This document shows, one piece after another, positions 1 through 8,231 of a DNA stretch of 64,000 nt. The stretch comes from Acidovorax sp. (lineage in GTDB: Bacteria; Pseudomonadota; Gammaproteobacteria; Burkholderiales; Burkholderiaceae_C). Within the stretch, counting starts at the first letter, position 1. Every line of letters starts with the position of its first letter. The position numbers and the translations under genes are program-made. The stretch covers positions 124,001-188,000 of the forward strand of contig JAITLO010000018.1 in NCBI GenBank assembly GCA_031277855.1, in the 5' to 3' direction. The notes under the pieces were generated by a model that searched no databases, was not told where the DNA came from, and was given only the letters and a program-made list of their open reading frames with translations.

Positions 1-152
1 GCCGCCTTGCTGGAAATTCTAGGGAGAGGTTATTAATTCTTGAAATTCTTTATTTCTATATATTGATAGACTAAAAGAATTAATTAAGTGCCATGCGTCC
101 CTGCGGGAAACGCGGTGGCAGGCCAAGCGAAATATCCAGTTAGGGAGTTGAT
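1..152. promoter_or_regulatory. AT-rich upstream region of the LysR gene
   Basis: Bases 30-90 are strikingly AT-rich against the GC-rich surroundings. They contain an inverted pair TTAATTC/GAATTAA about 37 bases apart and a TTGAAA box near 40-45. This looks like the control region of the LysR gene and perhaps of a divergent gene to the left of the window. The start of the LysR gene is set by an AGGGAG ribosome site at 142-147, five bases before GTG at 153. No promoter can be fixed with confidence. Confidence 0.4.
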
Positions 153-1085
153 GTGAATGTGACGCCGCGCCAACTGCGCATCTTTTTGGCACTGGCCGAA
201 TCGCTGAATTTCAGCCGCACGGCAGAGCAGTTTTTTGTCACCCAGCCATCGCTGAGCAAGGCGGTGAAAGACCTGGAGGACGAGCTGAATGTGACGCTCT
301 TCGAGCGCACCACGCGCTCGGTGCGGCTGACGCCGGCGGGTGAGCGCATGACCAGTCTGGCCCGGCGCGTGGTCGGGGAGTTCGACAGCGGCCTGCAGCA
401 TATGCAAAGCCTGGTGGAAAAAGAGGCCCACCACATTCCCATTGCTGCGATTCCCTCCATGGCCCATGCCCTGCTGCCCCAGGTCTGCGCCAAGCTGGAG
501 GCCCAGGTGGCGGGCACGCGCTTCACTATTTATGACGGTACCAATGCCTCCACCATCCAGCGTTTGCTGAACTACCAGGTGGACTTTGCACTGGCTTCGG
601 CCGCGCCTTCGCACCCTGAGCTTGCCTACGAAGAAATCATGCGCGACCGCTTTGCGCTGCTCGCCCCGGCAGCCTGGACCGAACAGGTGCGGCCGGTGAT
701 GCAGATGGAGGAGTTGCTGGAGCTGCCCCTGATCAGCGGCACCGATGCCAGCACGGCCAAGGAATATGTCAGCGCCGCCTTTTTGCAGCGTGGCATTGTG
801 TTCAGGCCCAAGCTCTCATTCGATCAGGTGACCACGGCGGCAGGCTTTGTACGCCAGGGCGTGGGTATTGCCATCCAGCCCTATCTGGGCGTGCTGCCCC
901 TGCTGGATCTGAAGGGCATGCGTTTGTGCCGGATTGAAGATGGGCCCATCCGCTCGGTCGGCATCGTCAAACGCAAGGGTTCTAGCCTGCCCCCCATCAG
1001 CGAGCAGGCCCAGGAGGCCGTGCGTGCAGCGGCTGGGCAGTTGCTGCGGAAATATCCCGCTTGGATTTTGCCTCCCGCAGCCTGA
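153..1085 (+). CDS. LysR-family transcriptional regulator
   Basis: A 310-residue protein of typical LysR length. Residues 1-65 form the winged helix-turn-helix, with the family hallmarks RQLRIFLALAESLNFSRTA and QPSLSKAVKDLE followed by LFERTTRSVRLTPAG. The rest is the periplasmic-binding-like effector domain. The start is GTG, because the nearby ATG at 151 runs straight into a stop, and a good ribosome site sits at 142-147. LysR proteins usually control a divergent neighbour, which here would lie left of the window, so the target and effector are unknown. It is convergent with hemH. Confidence 0.9.
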   Translation: MNVTPRQLRIFLALAESLNFSRTAEQFFVTQPSLSKAVKDLEDELNVTLFERTTRSVRLTPAGERMTSLARRVVGEFDSGLQHMQSLVEKEAHHIPIAAIPSMAHALLPQVCAKLEAQVAGTRFTIYDGTNASTIQRLLNYQVDFALASAAPSHPELAYEEIMRDRFALLAPAAWTEQVRPVMQMEELLELPLISGTDASTAKEYVSAAFLQRGIVFRPKLSFDQVTTAAGFVRQGVGIAIQPYLGVLPLLDLKGMRLCRIEDGPIRSVGIVKRKGSSLPPISEQAQEAVRAAAGQLLRKYPAWILPPAA

Positions 1086-1139
1086 GCAGGGCGGGGGGTG
1101 CAGGAGGCACAAGAGGCGCAAGCGCCGTAAGCGCCGGCC

Positions 1140-2285
1140 TCAGCCGGCCTGGGAGGAGGAGGGGCTATCGCTGTCGGAAGCCGCAATGGCTGCGGCTTCC
1201 GTGTCAGCTGGAGCTGCTTGCTGCACCGCTGCCACGGGAGGGGCCACATAGGCCGGCACGGGCCAGCCCGCCATGTGGCGCATGGTGAGAGTGCGCAGCG
1301 CATCGATCCAGTGCGGCGTGTCGTTCAGGCAGGGAATGAAGTGGAACTGCTTGCCGCCGGCCTGCAGGTAGGCGGCGCGCGCCTCCTGGTCAATCTCTTC
1401 CAGTGTTTCGATGCAGTCGCTGGTGAAGCCCGGGCAGATCACGTCCACACCATGGATGCCGGCCTGGGCCAGGGCCACCAGCGTGGGTTCGGTATAGGGC
1501 TCTAGCCACTTGGCCTTGCCAAAGCGCGACTGGAAGGTGATGGTGAACTGCTCCTGGGGCAGGCCCAGGCATTCGGCCAGCAGGCGTGCGGTTTCCAGGC
1601 ACTGGGCCTGGTAGGGGTCGCCCAGGTCGCGGGTGCGCTCGGGCACACCGTGAAAGCTCAGCACCAGGTGGCGGCCCATGCCATGGGTTTGCCAGTGCTG
1701 GGCCACACGCTGGGCCAGGGCCTGGATATAGCCCGGGTCATCGTAGTAGCGGTGCACAAAGCGCAGCTCGGGGATGTGGCGCTGGGTCTTGGCCCAGTCG
1801 TACACGGCGTCGCACACGCTGGCCGTGGTGGTGCCCGAGTACTGCGGGTACAGCGGCAGAATCAGAATGCGCGTGGCGCCCTGGGCCTTGAGCGCATCGA
1901 GTTGCTTGGCCATGGAGGGGTTGCCATAGCGCATGGCGTAGCTCACCAGCACGTCATAGCCTGCGCCCTGCATCCACTCCTGCAGCAGCTCGGCCTGGCG
2001 GCGTGTCCAGTGCAGCAGGGGAGAGCCATGCTCTGCATCCCAGACCGTGGCGTATTTGGCAGCCGACTCCTTGGGGCGTTTGCGCAGGATGACGCCGTGC
2101 AGAATCAGCTGCCAGAGCGGCTTGGGAATCTCCACCACGCGGTCATCTGCCAGAAACTGGGCCAGATAGCGTCGCACCGCCGAAGGGGTCGGGGCATCGG
2201 GGGTGCCGAGGTTGCACAGCAGCACGGCCAGGCGTTCGGGCTGTTCTGCGGGCAAGGTGGGTTCGGGGGCAAAGCGTGAGGGCAT
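1140..2285 (-). CDS. hemH: Ferrochelatase
   Basis: Inserts Fe2+ into protoporphyrin IX, the last step of protoheme synthesis, at the cytoplasmic face of the membrane. The 381-residue product has the family landmarks: LLCNLGTPDAPTPSAVRRYL at the N-terminus, LSFHGVPERTRDLGDPY with the conserved catalytic-region His, FQSRFGKAKWLEPYTEPTL, and CPGFTSDCIETLEEI near the C-terminus. The last 40 residues are a low-complexity Ala/Pro/Ser tail beyond the usual end of the family. It stands alone, divergent from the HAD phosphatase gene and convergent with the LysR gene. Confidence 0.97.
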   Translation of the reverse strand: MPSRFAPEPTLPAEQPERLAVLLCNLGTPDAPTPSAVRRYLAQFLADDRVVEIPKPLWQLILHGVILRKRPKESAAKYATVWDAEHGSPLLHWTRRQAELLQEWMQGAGYDVLVSYAMRYGNPSMAKQLDALKAQGATRILILPLYPQYSGTTTASVCDAVYDWAKTQRHIPELRFVHRYYDDPGYIQALAQRVAQHWQTHGMGRHLVLSFHGVPERTRDLGDPYQAQCLETARLLAECLGLPQEQFTITFQSRFGKAKWLEPYTEPTLVALAQAGIHGVDVICPGFTSDCIETLEEIDQEARAAYLQAGGKQFHFIPCLNDTPHWIDALRTLTMRHMAGWPVPAYVAPPVAAVQQAAPADTEAAAIAASDSDSPSSSQAG

Positions 2286-2350
2286 GACCCAATTGTGGCA
2301 AATCCTGCGGCGCTCCTAGCCCAGCTGTGCGCTGCAGCCCGGCATATAGC

Positions 2351-2379
2351 TTGGTTTTGTGACATATGCTGACATATTC
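2351..2379 (+). promoter_or_regulatory. Possible promoter with tandem 10-bp repeats
   Basis: TGACATATGC at 2360-2369 is followed directly by TGACATATTC at 2370-2379. A weak -35 like box TTGGTT (2351-2356) lies 16 bases before CATATT (2373-2378). The site lies between divergent hemH and the HAD gene. It could be a promoter with an overlapping operator; only the repeat itself is certain. Confidence 0.3.
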
Positions 2380-2437
2380 GCTGCACCAGGCCCCGCTGCG
2401 CCGGGTTGTGGTGTGTGCTGAAGTATGCTCGGCCGCT

Positions 2438-3145
2438 ATGCAAAATTTCAGTGCGATACGCGCCATTACGCTGGACTTGGACGATACCCTGTGGCCTGTA
2501 TGGCCCGCAATTGCGCGGGCCGAAGCCGTGCTGCTGCAGTGGCTGGACGAACATGCACCCCGCACGGCCACCATGCTGGGGAGTACCGAAGCCGTGCGCG
2601 CCATCCGTGTGGCGGTGGAGCGCGAGCAGCCCGAGCTGCGCCATGACCTCAGCGGCCTGCGCCGTGAATCCATACGCCGTGCACTGCGCCAGGCCGGTGA
2701 TGACCCCGCATTGGCTGAGCCCGCTTTCGCGCTGTTCTTTGCCCAGCGCCAAAAAGTTGATCTGTACGACGACGCCTTGCCGGCGCTGGAGTTCCTGGCC
2801 GCACGCTGGCCTGTGGTGGCCTTGTCGAACGGCAATGCCAATGTGCACACCATTGGCCTGGGGCGGTTTTTCCACGCCAGCCTGAATGTGGGCAGCACGG
2901 GCTATGCCAAGCCCGATGTGCGCATGTTTCAGGCCGCAGCCCAGGCCGCAGGCGTTGCGGTGGAGCAAGTGCTGCATGTGGGAGACGACGCATTGCTGGA
3001 CGCCGCGGGCGCGTTGGATGCGGGTATGCACGCGGTCTGGCTCAATCGCCAGGGCGTAGACTGGCCTGCACAGGGACCGGCGCCCCACGCCACGGTGACC
3101 GATTTGCACCAGCTGTGTGCGCTGCTGCAAAAGGCGGGTCACTGA
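2438..3145 (+). CDS. HAD-superfamily hydrolase
   Basis: A 235-residue haloacid-dehalogenase-fold phosphatase. Motif I is LDLDDTLWP close to the N-terminus, where the first Asp is the nucleophile. Motif II is VVALSNGNAN, and motifs III/IV are in GYAKPDVRMF and HVGDDALLDAAGALDAGM. An upstream in-frame ATG at 2366 would add 24 residues that do not resemble the family, so the start at 2438 was chosen. That start puts motif I at the usual position, although its ribosome site is poor. The substrate cannot be told from sequence; many relatives act on small sugar or nucleotide phosphates. Confidence 0.88.
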   Translation: MQNFSAIRAITLDLDDTLWPVWPAIARAEAVLLQWLDEHAPRTATMLGSTEAVRAIRVAVEREQPELRHDLSGLRRESIRRALRQAGDDPALAEPAFALFFAQRQKVDLYDDALPALEFLAARWPVVALSNGNANVHTIGLGRFFHASLNVGSTGYAKPDVRMFQAAAQAAGVAVEQVLHVGDDALLDAAGALDAGMHAVWLNRQGVDWPAQGPAPHATVTDLHQLCALLQKAGH

Positions 3146-3231
3146 GCTGAACGGGGCGGGCAGGGCAGGGGCCAGCGAGCCTGCCGGAGGCCCAAGGTCG
3201 GTGCCTGTGCCACACCACAGGAGCAACGCCT

Positions 3232-4098
3232 ATGCCCGGTATCCTGACACCCGCCGCCACCGTGCCACTGCCCACGGTGCGCTCCATCCGCATCTTGCAA
3301 CCGTTGGAATGGCTGGCCCTGGCATGGAAAGACATCTGCCGCGTGCCACTGCTGAGCCTGGCACATGGCGCTTTCTTGATGTTGATCGGCTGGGGCATTT
3401 TGGTGCTGGGGCACAATCGCTTCTGGCTGATGGCGGGCGCGCTCTCGGGTTTTTTGATTGTCGGGCCGGTGCTGGCCACCAGCCTGTATGCCATCAGCCG
3501 TGCGCTGGAGCGCGGCGAGGCCGTGTCCTGGCGGACCGTGCGCACCACCTGGGCCGCCTGGCAGCAGGCGCGTAGCAGTGGTGCAGGCAGCGATCCGGGT
3601 GGCTATTGGTGCCTGGTGCGCTTTGGCCTGTTGTTGGCGCTGGCCGCCACGGGCTGGGTGCTGGTGTCGGCTTCGCTGATCACCTTGTATGCGCCGGTGC
3701 GCATTGCCACGCCGGTGGATTTCATCGTGCATGTGGTGCTGGCGCCGGATGGGCGCTTGTTTGCCATGTGGCTGGCCTTGGGCAGTGTGCTGGCGGCGCC
3801 GATTTTTGCCTCCAGCGTGGTGGCCATGCCGCTGCTGCTGGACAGGCGCATCAGCGTCTACCAGGCGGTGCTCACCAGCTGGTTGGTGGTGATGGAGAAC
3901 CCCCTGGCCATGGCCTGGTGGGCGGGATGGATTGTGTTGTTTACCCTGCTGGGGCTGGCGTCGTTGTTGATCGGTCTGGTGGCCGTGATGCCGATGTTGG
4001 GCCATGCCAGCTGGCATGCCTACCGGGATTTGGTGGATGCATCCGCGTTTGCTGCGCGTGATCTGTCTGCCTCTGCACAGGAGGGCAGGGTTTTGTGA
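3232..4098 (+). CDS. DUF2189-family integral membrane protein
   Basis: A 288-residue protein with about six hydrophobic segments, for example LLSLAHGAFLMLIGWGILVL, WLMAGALSGFLIVGPVLATS and WIVLFTLLGLASLLIGLVAV. Between the second and third is a soluble loop with WRTVRTTWAAWQQ. The pattern of paired helices with LYAISRALERGE resembles DUF2189 membrane proteins, whose function is not known. It follows the HAD gene by 86 bases on the same strand and precedes the DUF2788 gene by 13 bases, so the last two are probably co-transcribed. Confidence 0.8.
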   Translation: MPGILTPAATVPLPTVRSIRILQPLEWLALAWKDICRVPLLSLAHGAFLMLIGWGILVLGHNRFWLMAGALSGFLIVGPVLATSLYAISRALERGEAVSWRTVRTTWAAWQQARSSGAGSDPGGYWCLVRFGLLLALAATGWVLVSASLITLYAPVRIATPVDFIVHVVLAPDGRLFAMWLALGSVLAAPIFASSVVAMPLLLDRRISVYQAVLTSWLVVMENPLAMAWWAGWIVLFTLLGLASLLIGLVAVMPMLGHASWHAYRDLVDASAFAARDLSASAQEGRVL

Positions 4099-4111
4099 AA
4101 AGAAGAACGTC

Positions 4112-4324
4112 GTGATCTTTGGTTATACGGAAGAGCAGCTGGCCGAATTTTTTCTCACCTACGGGGTGGGGGCCTTCATCGCCTTTATGGTGTTCATCAT
4201 CTGGCGGCTGGCCAGAGACTCCAAGGCCGGCAAGTTCGGCACCTTTGTGATTTTTCTGGGGCTGGGCGTGGGCTTTGTGGGCTATCTGGCCAAGATCATC
4301 ATCCAGTGGTGGATGGAGCGCTGA
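4112..4324 (+). CDS. DUF2788-like small membrane protein
   Basis: A 70-residue protein with two hydrophobic helices: FFLTYGVGAFIAFMVFIIW, then FGTFVIFLGLGVGFVGYLA. Between them is the basic loop RLARDSKAGK. This helix-basic loop-helix layout matches DUF2788 proteins of betaproteobacteria, which have no known function. The start is GTG at 4112, preceded by an A/G-rich stretch. A longer reading to an ATG at 4004 would overlap the DUF2189 gene and adds unrelated sequence. Confidence 0.75.
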   Translation: MIFGYTEEQLAEFFLTYGVGAFIAFMVFIIWRLARDSKAGKFGTFVIFLGLGVGFVGYLAKIIIQWWMER

Positions 4325-4359
4325 ACTTCCACATGGTGGGTGCGTCAGTCGTTTGGAGG

Positions 4360-4452
4360 CGCCGATACAGCGCTTCATGCGGTGTTGCCGGCCCTTGCCG
4401 TACCAAAGTACTGTCTGCGAGCCAGCGCCTAGCCTGAAGCGCTGTCTCGGCG
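4360..4452. repeat. Long imperfect hairpin in the 4325-4731 gap
   Basis: CGCCGATACAGCGCTTCA at 4360-4377 pairs with TGAAGCGCTGTCTCGGCG at 4435-4452 with one mismatch over 18 bases. The 57-base loop holds a smaller hairpin GTAC-CAAA-GTAC. The stretch 4325-4731 holds no credible gene. The size and symmetry suggest a dispersed intergenic repeat or a small structured RNA. No transposase or coding potential is seen. Confidence 0.6.
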
Positions 4453-4624
4453 TTGTGGTGGCGACTCAGTTTCAAGTTGACCTTCTCAGGCCCGCTCCGG
4501 CTTGCACTCCATAGTGTTTGAGGCGTACCGCTTGCAAGGCTTGCCATGCCCCTGAGAAGGCGCATATCGCCCCCAAGTGAATAGTTGTCCTGACCACAGA
4601 TGCAAGGCTGGCCCTCAGTCTCGT

Positions 4625-4730
4625 AAAACTGGCGCGACCAAGGTCAGGGACAGCGAGCAAGGGCCGCGCCCCGCAGCGAGGCTGTCGTCCCCCCTGGGGG
4701 GAAGGCGCCGAAGGCGACTCAGGGGGGGCA
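4625..4730 (-). repeat. Intergenic repeat family, copy A
   Basis: A GC-rich block with the order GCGAGCAAGGGCCGC, then GAGGCTGTCGTC, then a C-run/G-run hairpin, then AAGGCGCCGAAGGCGACTC and a G-run. Similar blocks occur near 10068-10169 and 11850-11985. This copy ends next to the stop codon of the leftward Bug-receptor gene (4732). The C-run/G-run stem could work as a 3' end stabiliser or terminator. Confidence 0.75.
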
Positions 4731-4731
4731 A

Positions 4732-5742
4732 TCAGTCCGGTTTCACCTGTGCCCGCAGCAGCACCTGCTTCCAGCGCGCCTGCTCGGCCGCAATAAAGCG
4801 GGCAAATTCTGCCGGTGTGCCTCCGATGGGGTCAGCTGCATCGCCTTGCAGGCGCTTCAGAGCGTCTGGCGCTTGCACGGCTTTTTTGCATTCGGCGGCC
4901 AGGCGCTCCACATGGGCGGCTTGCATAGTGGCCGGGGCCAGCATGCCGTACCACTGCGTCATCTCGAAGCCGGCAAAGCCTTGCTCGGCCACGGTGGGCA
5001 CATCGGGCAACTGGGCCAGGCGCTGGGTGGAGCCGGTAGCAATGCAGCGCAGCTTGCCGCTTTTGATAAAGGGCAGCAGGGCCGAGGCGCCGACCGAGGC
5101 CGCGTCAAGCCGGCCAGAGAGCAAGTCGGTCATCATCGGGCCGGTGCCCTTGTAGGGCACATGCAGCATGTAGAGATTGGCTGTGGCCTTCAGGTATTCA
5201 AAAGCCAGGTGCCCGGCGCTGCCATTGCCGGCCGAGCCGTAGCTGAACTTGCCCGGGTTGGCGCGGACATAGGCCACAAATTCCCGCAGATTCTTGGCCG
5301 GAAAGTCCGGGTGCACCACATACAGGCTGGGCACCTTGGCCAGCAGGCTGACGGGGCGAAAATCCTTGTTTGGATCGTAGGGCAGCTTGGGAAAGATATA
5401 GGGATTCACCGCCAGCGTGCCGATATGGCCCAGGATCACGATGTGCTGGTCGTCGGCGCGAGCCACCTCGCTCATGGCAATGTTGCCGGCTGCGCCAGGC
5501 TTGTTGTCCACATACACGCTGTGGCCCAGGCTTTTGCTGAGCTCGGCTGCTGTGGAACGGGCAATGATTTCCGAGCTGCCACCGGGCGCAAACGGCACCA
5601 CAAAGCGAATGGACTTGCTGGGCCAGCCACTTTGGGCGTGCAGAGACGGCATGGCAGAGGCCAGGCCCAGACCGGCGCCGGCGGCCAGTAACTGGCGACG
5701 GTGGAGAGAGAAGGTGGTGGAATCTTGGAAAGGTGACGCCAT
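4732..5742 (-). CDS. Bug-family periplasmic solute receptor (TTT family)
   Basis: A 336-residue extracytoplasmic receptor of the Bug/TctC type, which binds carboxylates or related small molecules for tripartite tricarboxylate transporters. The N-terminus has a twin-arginine-like signal, LHRRQLLAAGAGLGLASAM, with likely cleavage at LHAQ. Family motifs follow: IRFVVPFAPGGSSEIIAR, VDNKPGAAGNIAMSEVA, GSAGNGSAGHLAFEYLK and HVPYKGTGPMMTDLLSG. No membrane TctA/TctB partner is in the window, which is usual for these orphan receptors of Comamonadaceae. The ligand is unknown. Confidence 0.92.
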   Translation of the reverse strand: MASPFQDSTTFSLHRRQLLAAGAGLGLASAMPSLHAQSGWPSKSIRFVVPFAPGGSSEIIARSTAAELSKSLGHSVYVDNKPGAAGNIAMSEVARADDQHIVILGHIGTLAVNPYIFPKLPYDPNKDFRPVSLLAKVPSLYVVHPDFPAKNLREFVAYVRANPGKFSYGSAGNGSAGHLAFEYLKATANLYMLHVPYKGTGPMMTDLLSGRLDAASVGASALLPFIKSGKLRCIATGSTQRLAQLPDVPTVAEQGFAGFEMTQWYGMLAPATMQAAHVERLAAECKKAVQAPDALKRLQGDAADPIGGTPAEFARFIAAEQARWKQVLLRAQVKPD

Positions 5743-5876
5743 GGCAGAGTCTTTGGAAAGTTGGGGCAGCGCTAGGTCTGTGCAGCCTGCGCAAAGCCGC
5801 CATCTTCGTGGGCCAATCTGTCAAACACCTGTCCCGCAGACCTGGGAGATACCCGATGGCTGCCAGACGGCTGGGG

Positions 5877-7217
5877 CTAGGTTTCAAACGCCCGGGCCAT
5901 CTCCAGCCCGCTGCGCACCGCACCTTCCAAGGTCGCGGGGTAGGGACCTTGCACATAGTCGCCACAGGCCCACAGGCGCGGTGCCACATGGGCCAGGGGG
6001 CGCTGCACATCGGGCGTGCAGGCAAAGGTGGCGCGCTTTTCCACCACGGTGCGCAATGCTTGCAGTGGGCCCAGGCCCAGCTGCGTGCGGGCCTGCTCCA
6101 GCACCAGGGCTTGCAGGCGGGCGCGGTCCTGCTCGGGCAAGGCATCGCTGGCGCTGACCACCAGGGCCAGCAGGCCGGCGGGGCCTTGCAGCTGGCCTTT
6201 GTCAAAGGCGAACTGAGCCGGCGCCTGGGCGCTGGTATGCAAAGCCACCATGGGGGCGGGCAGTGGGCGAACCTGGGCCGCCAGTTGCTGGGCATAGACC
6301 GTGGCAATAGCGGTATAGGGCAGGGCATCGGCCAGGCCGGCCCAGTGTTCGCAGGCGCTGCGCGTGCCGTGCAGTCCGGGGGCGGCCGTCAAGGCCAGGC
6401 GCGCCGCTTCGGCGCTGGTGGTGGCCAGCACCACGCCGTCAAAGGCCTGGCCGTCGACCTGCCAGCCTTGTTGCGCATCGGCGCCGCAGGCCTGCAACTG
6501 GTGTACACGCTGGCCCAGGTGCAACTGGACACCTTGTTGCTGCAGCCAGGCGGCTGCGGCGCAGGGAAACAGCTGGCCCAGATCGGTGCAGGGAATCAAG
6601 AGGTCAGAGCCACCGCGCCCGGCAAAAAGGCTGTCGTGCAGTATGCGCAAAAACACCACGCCGCTGGCTTGCGCGGCGGGCAGGTTCAGGGCCGAGATGC
6701 ACAGCGGGTCAATGAAATCTTGCAACAGGCGCTGGGGCAGGCCCTGGCAGATGTCGGCCACGGTGTCTTGGGCATTGCAGCGAAAATGAGAGCGCTTCCA
6801 GCGCGCAGCGCGGGCCAGCAAGGCGTATTTCTCTGCCAAGCTCCAGCCCTTGGCGCGGGCAATGCCCAGCACTGCATCCCAGGGCGGAGACAGGTCGGGC
6901 AGTTGCAGGCCGCTGCCATCGGCATGGCGCAAATCCAGTGGCAGGCGCAGCAAGGCTTGCCCGGGGTCCACGCCCACGGTGCGCATCAGCTCCAGGCAGG
7001 CGCTGTAGGCGCCAATCAGAATGTGCTGGCCGTTGTCCACGGTCAGTCTTTGGCCTGTGGCATCGCGCAGGCTCAGCGCCCGGGCGCGGCCGCCCCAGTG
7101 GCGGGCGGTTTCCCACAAACTCACCTGGTGGCCACGCTGCACCAGGGCCACGGCAGCCGCCATGCCGGCCCAGCCGCCGCCGATGACGGCAATGCGCTGT
7201 GAAGCAGTGGCCTGCAT
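5877..7217 (-). CDS. hpnE: Hydroxysqualene dehydroxylase HpnE
   Basis: An FAD-dependent oxidoreductase of 446 residues that reduces hydroxysqualene to squalene, the last step of the HpnCDE route. The N-terminus carries the dinucleotide-binding motif VIGGGWAGMAAAVALVQRGH, followed by WETARHWGGRARAL as in phytoene-desaturase-like enzymes. The C-terminal FAD signature is RLWACGDYVQGPYPATLEGA. It starts 4 bases after the hpnD stop, so the two form an operon. The partner hpnC lies 4.8 kb away. Confidence 0.93.
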   Translation of the reverse strand: MQATASQRIAVIGGGWAGMAAAVALVQRGHQVSLWETARHWGGRARALSLRDATGQRLTVDNGQHILIGAYSACLELMRTVGVDPGQALLRLPLDLRHADGSGLQLPDLSPPWDAVLGIARAKGWSLAEKYALLARAARWKRSHFRCNAQDTVADICQGLPQRLLQDFIDPLCISALNLPAAQASGVVFLRILHDSLFAGRGGSDLLIPCTDLGQLFPCAAAAWLQQQGVQLHLGQRVHQLQACGADAQQGWQVDGQAFDGVVLATTSAEAARLALTAAPGLHGTRSACEHWAGLADALPYTAIATVYAQQLAAQVRPLPAPMVALHTSAQAPAQFAFDKGQLQGPAGLLALVVSASDALPEQDRARLQALVLEQARTQLGLGPLQALRTVVEKRATFACTPDVQRPLAHVAPRLWACGDYVQGPYPATLEGAVRSGLEMARAFET

Positions 7218-7221
7218 GGGC

Positions 7222-8061
7222 TTACATACGGCCCAGGGCCTGCATCTTCCAGGCCAGCCACAGCTTGCGCAGCGGCGTCAGCGCGATGCGCTGGTGCAGC
7301 ACCTGGAAGTCGGCAGCCTCGATTTCACGCAGCAGTGTGCGGTAGATGCTGGCCATCATCAGGCCGGGTTTCTGGGCGCGGCGGTCGGCATCGGGCAGCA
7401 GCGCAAAGGCCTCGTCGTAGAGCTGGTGAGCGCGTGCGGCCTGAAAGCGCATCAGCGCAGTGAAGCGCTCGGAGTACTCGCGCTTGGTGATCTCGTGGGC
7501 CTTGACATCGAACTGCTGCAGCTCGCTGATGGGCAGGTAGATGCGGCCGCGCAGCGCGTCCTCGCCCACATCGCGGATGATGTTGGTGAGCTGAAACGCC
7601 AGGCCCAGCTTGTGGGCGTAGGCGGTGGTTTGCTCGCTGGTCTGGCCAAAGATGCGCGCTGCCACCTCGCCCACCACGCCGGCCACCAGATGGCAGTAGC
7701 GCTGCAGGCCGGGGTAGTCCAGGTAGCGGGTCTGCTCCAGGTCCATCTCGCAGCCTTCGACCACGGCCAGCAGGTGGCGCGCCTCTATGCCAAAGGCCTG
7801 GGCATGGGGCATCAGCGCCTGCAAGGTGGGGTGGCTGGGCTGGCCGGCAAAGGCCTGGCTCACTTCCTTGCGCCACCAGGCCAGTTTGGTGGCGGCGACA
7901 CCGGCGTCGTGCACCTCGTCCACCACATCGTCCACCTCGCGGCAAAAACCATAGAACGCCGTGATGGCAGCGCGGCGCGCTGCCGGCAAAAACATAAAGG
8001 CGTAATAGAAGCTGCTGCCCGAGGCTGCGGCTTTTTGCTGGACGTACTGTTCCGGTGTCAT
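7222..8061 (-). CDS. hpnD: Presqualene diphosphate synthase HpnD
   Basis: Condenses two farnesyl diphosphates to presqualene diphosphate. The 279-residue product is of the squalene/phytoene synthase fold. The first Asp-rich motif is FCREVDDVVDEV and the second is FQLTNIIRDVGEDALRGRIY. The family usually begins close to the sequence MTPEQYVQQKAAASGSSF, so the start is placed at 8061. A further upstream ATG at 8217 would add 52 atypical residues. It is followed by hpnE with a 4-base gap. Confidence 0.93.
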   Translation of the reverse strand: MTPEQYVQQKAAASGSSFYYAFMFLPAARRAAITAFYGFCREVDDVVDEVHDAGVAATKLAWWRKEVSQAFAGQPSHPTLQALMPHAQAFGIEARHLLAVVEGCEMDLEQTRYLDYPGLQRYCHLVAGVVGEVAARIFGQTSEQTTAYAHKLGLAFQLTNIIRDVGEDALRGRIYLPISELQQFDVKAHEITKREYSERFTALMRFQAARAHQLYDEAFALLPDADRRAQKPGLMMASIYRTLLREIEAADFQVLHQRIALTPLRKLWLAWKMQALGRM

Positions 8062-8231
8062 AGGGGCGGCATTGTCCCATGTCCAAAGGGCGCCGCCGCA
8101 TGCGGGCTCTGAGATGCCTGCTTGATGTGGATCAAGTGAGTGTTGGATGCCCACGTCGCCCCCTGCGTAAGCGAGGGCATTCCTCCTACCATGGAGGGAT
8201 ATCGATTTTTTGCTCATGAGGACGGCGAGGC

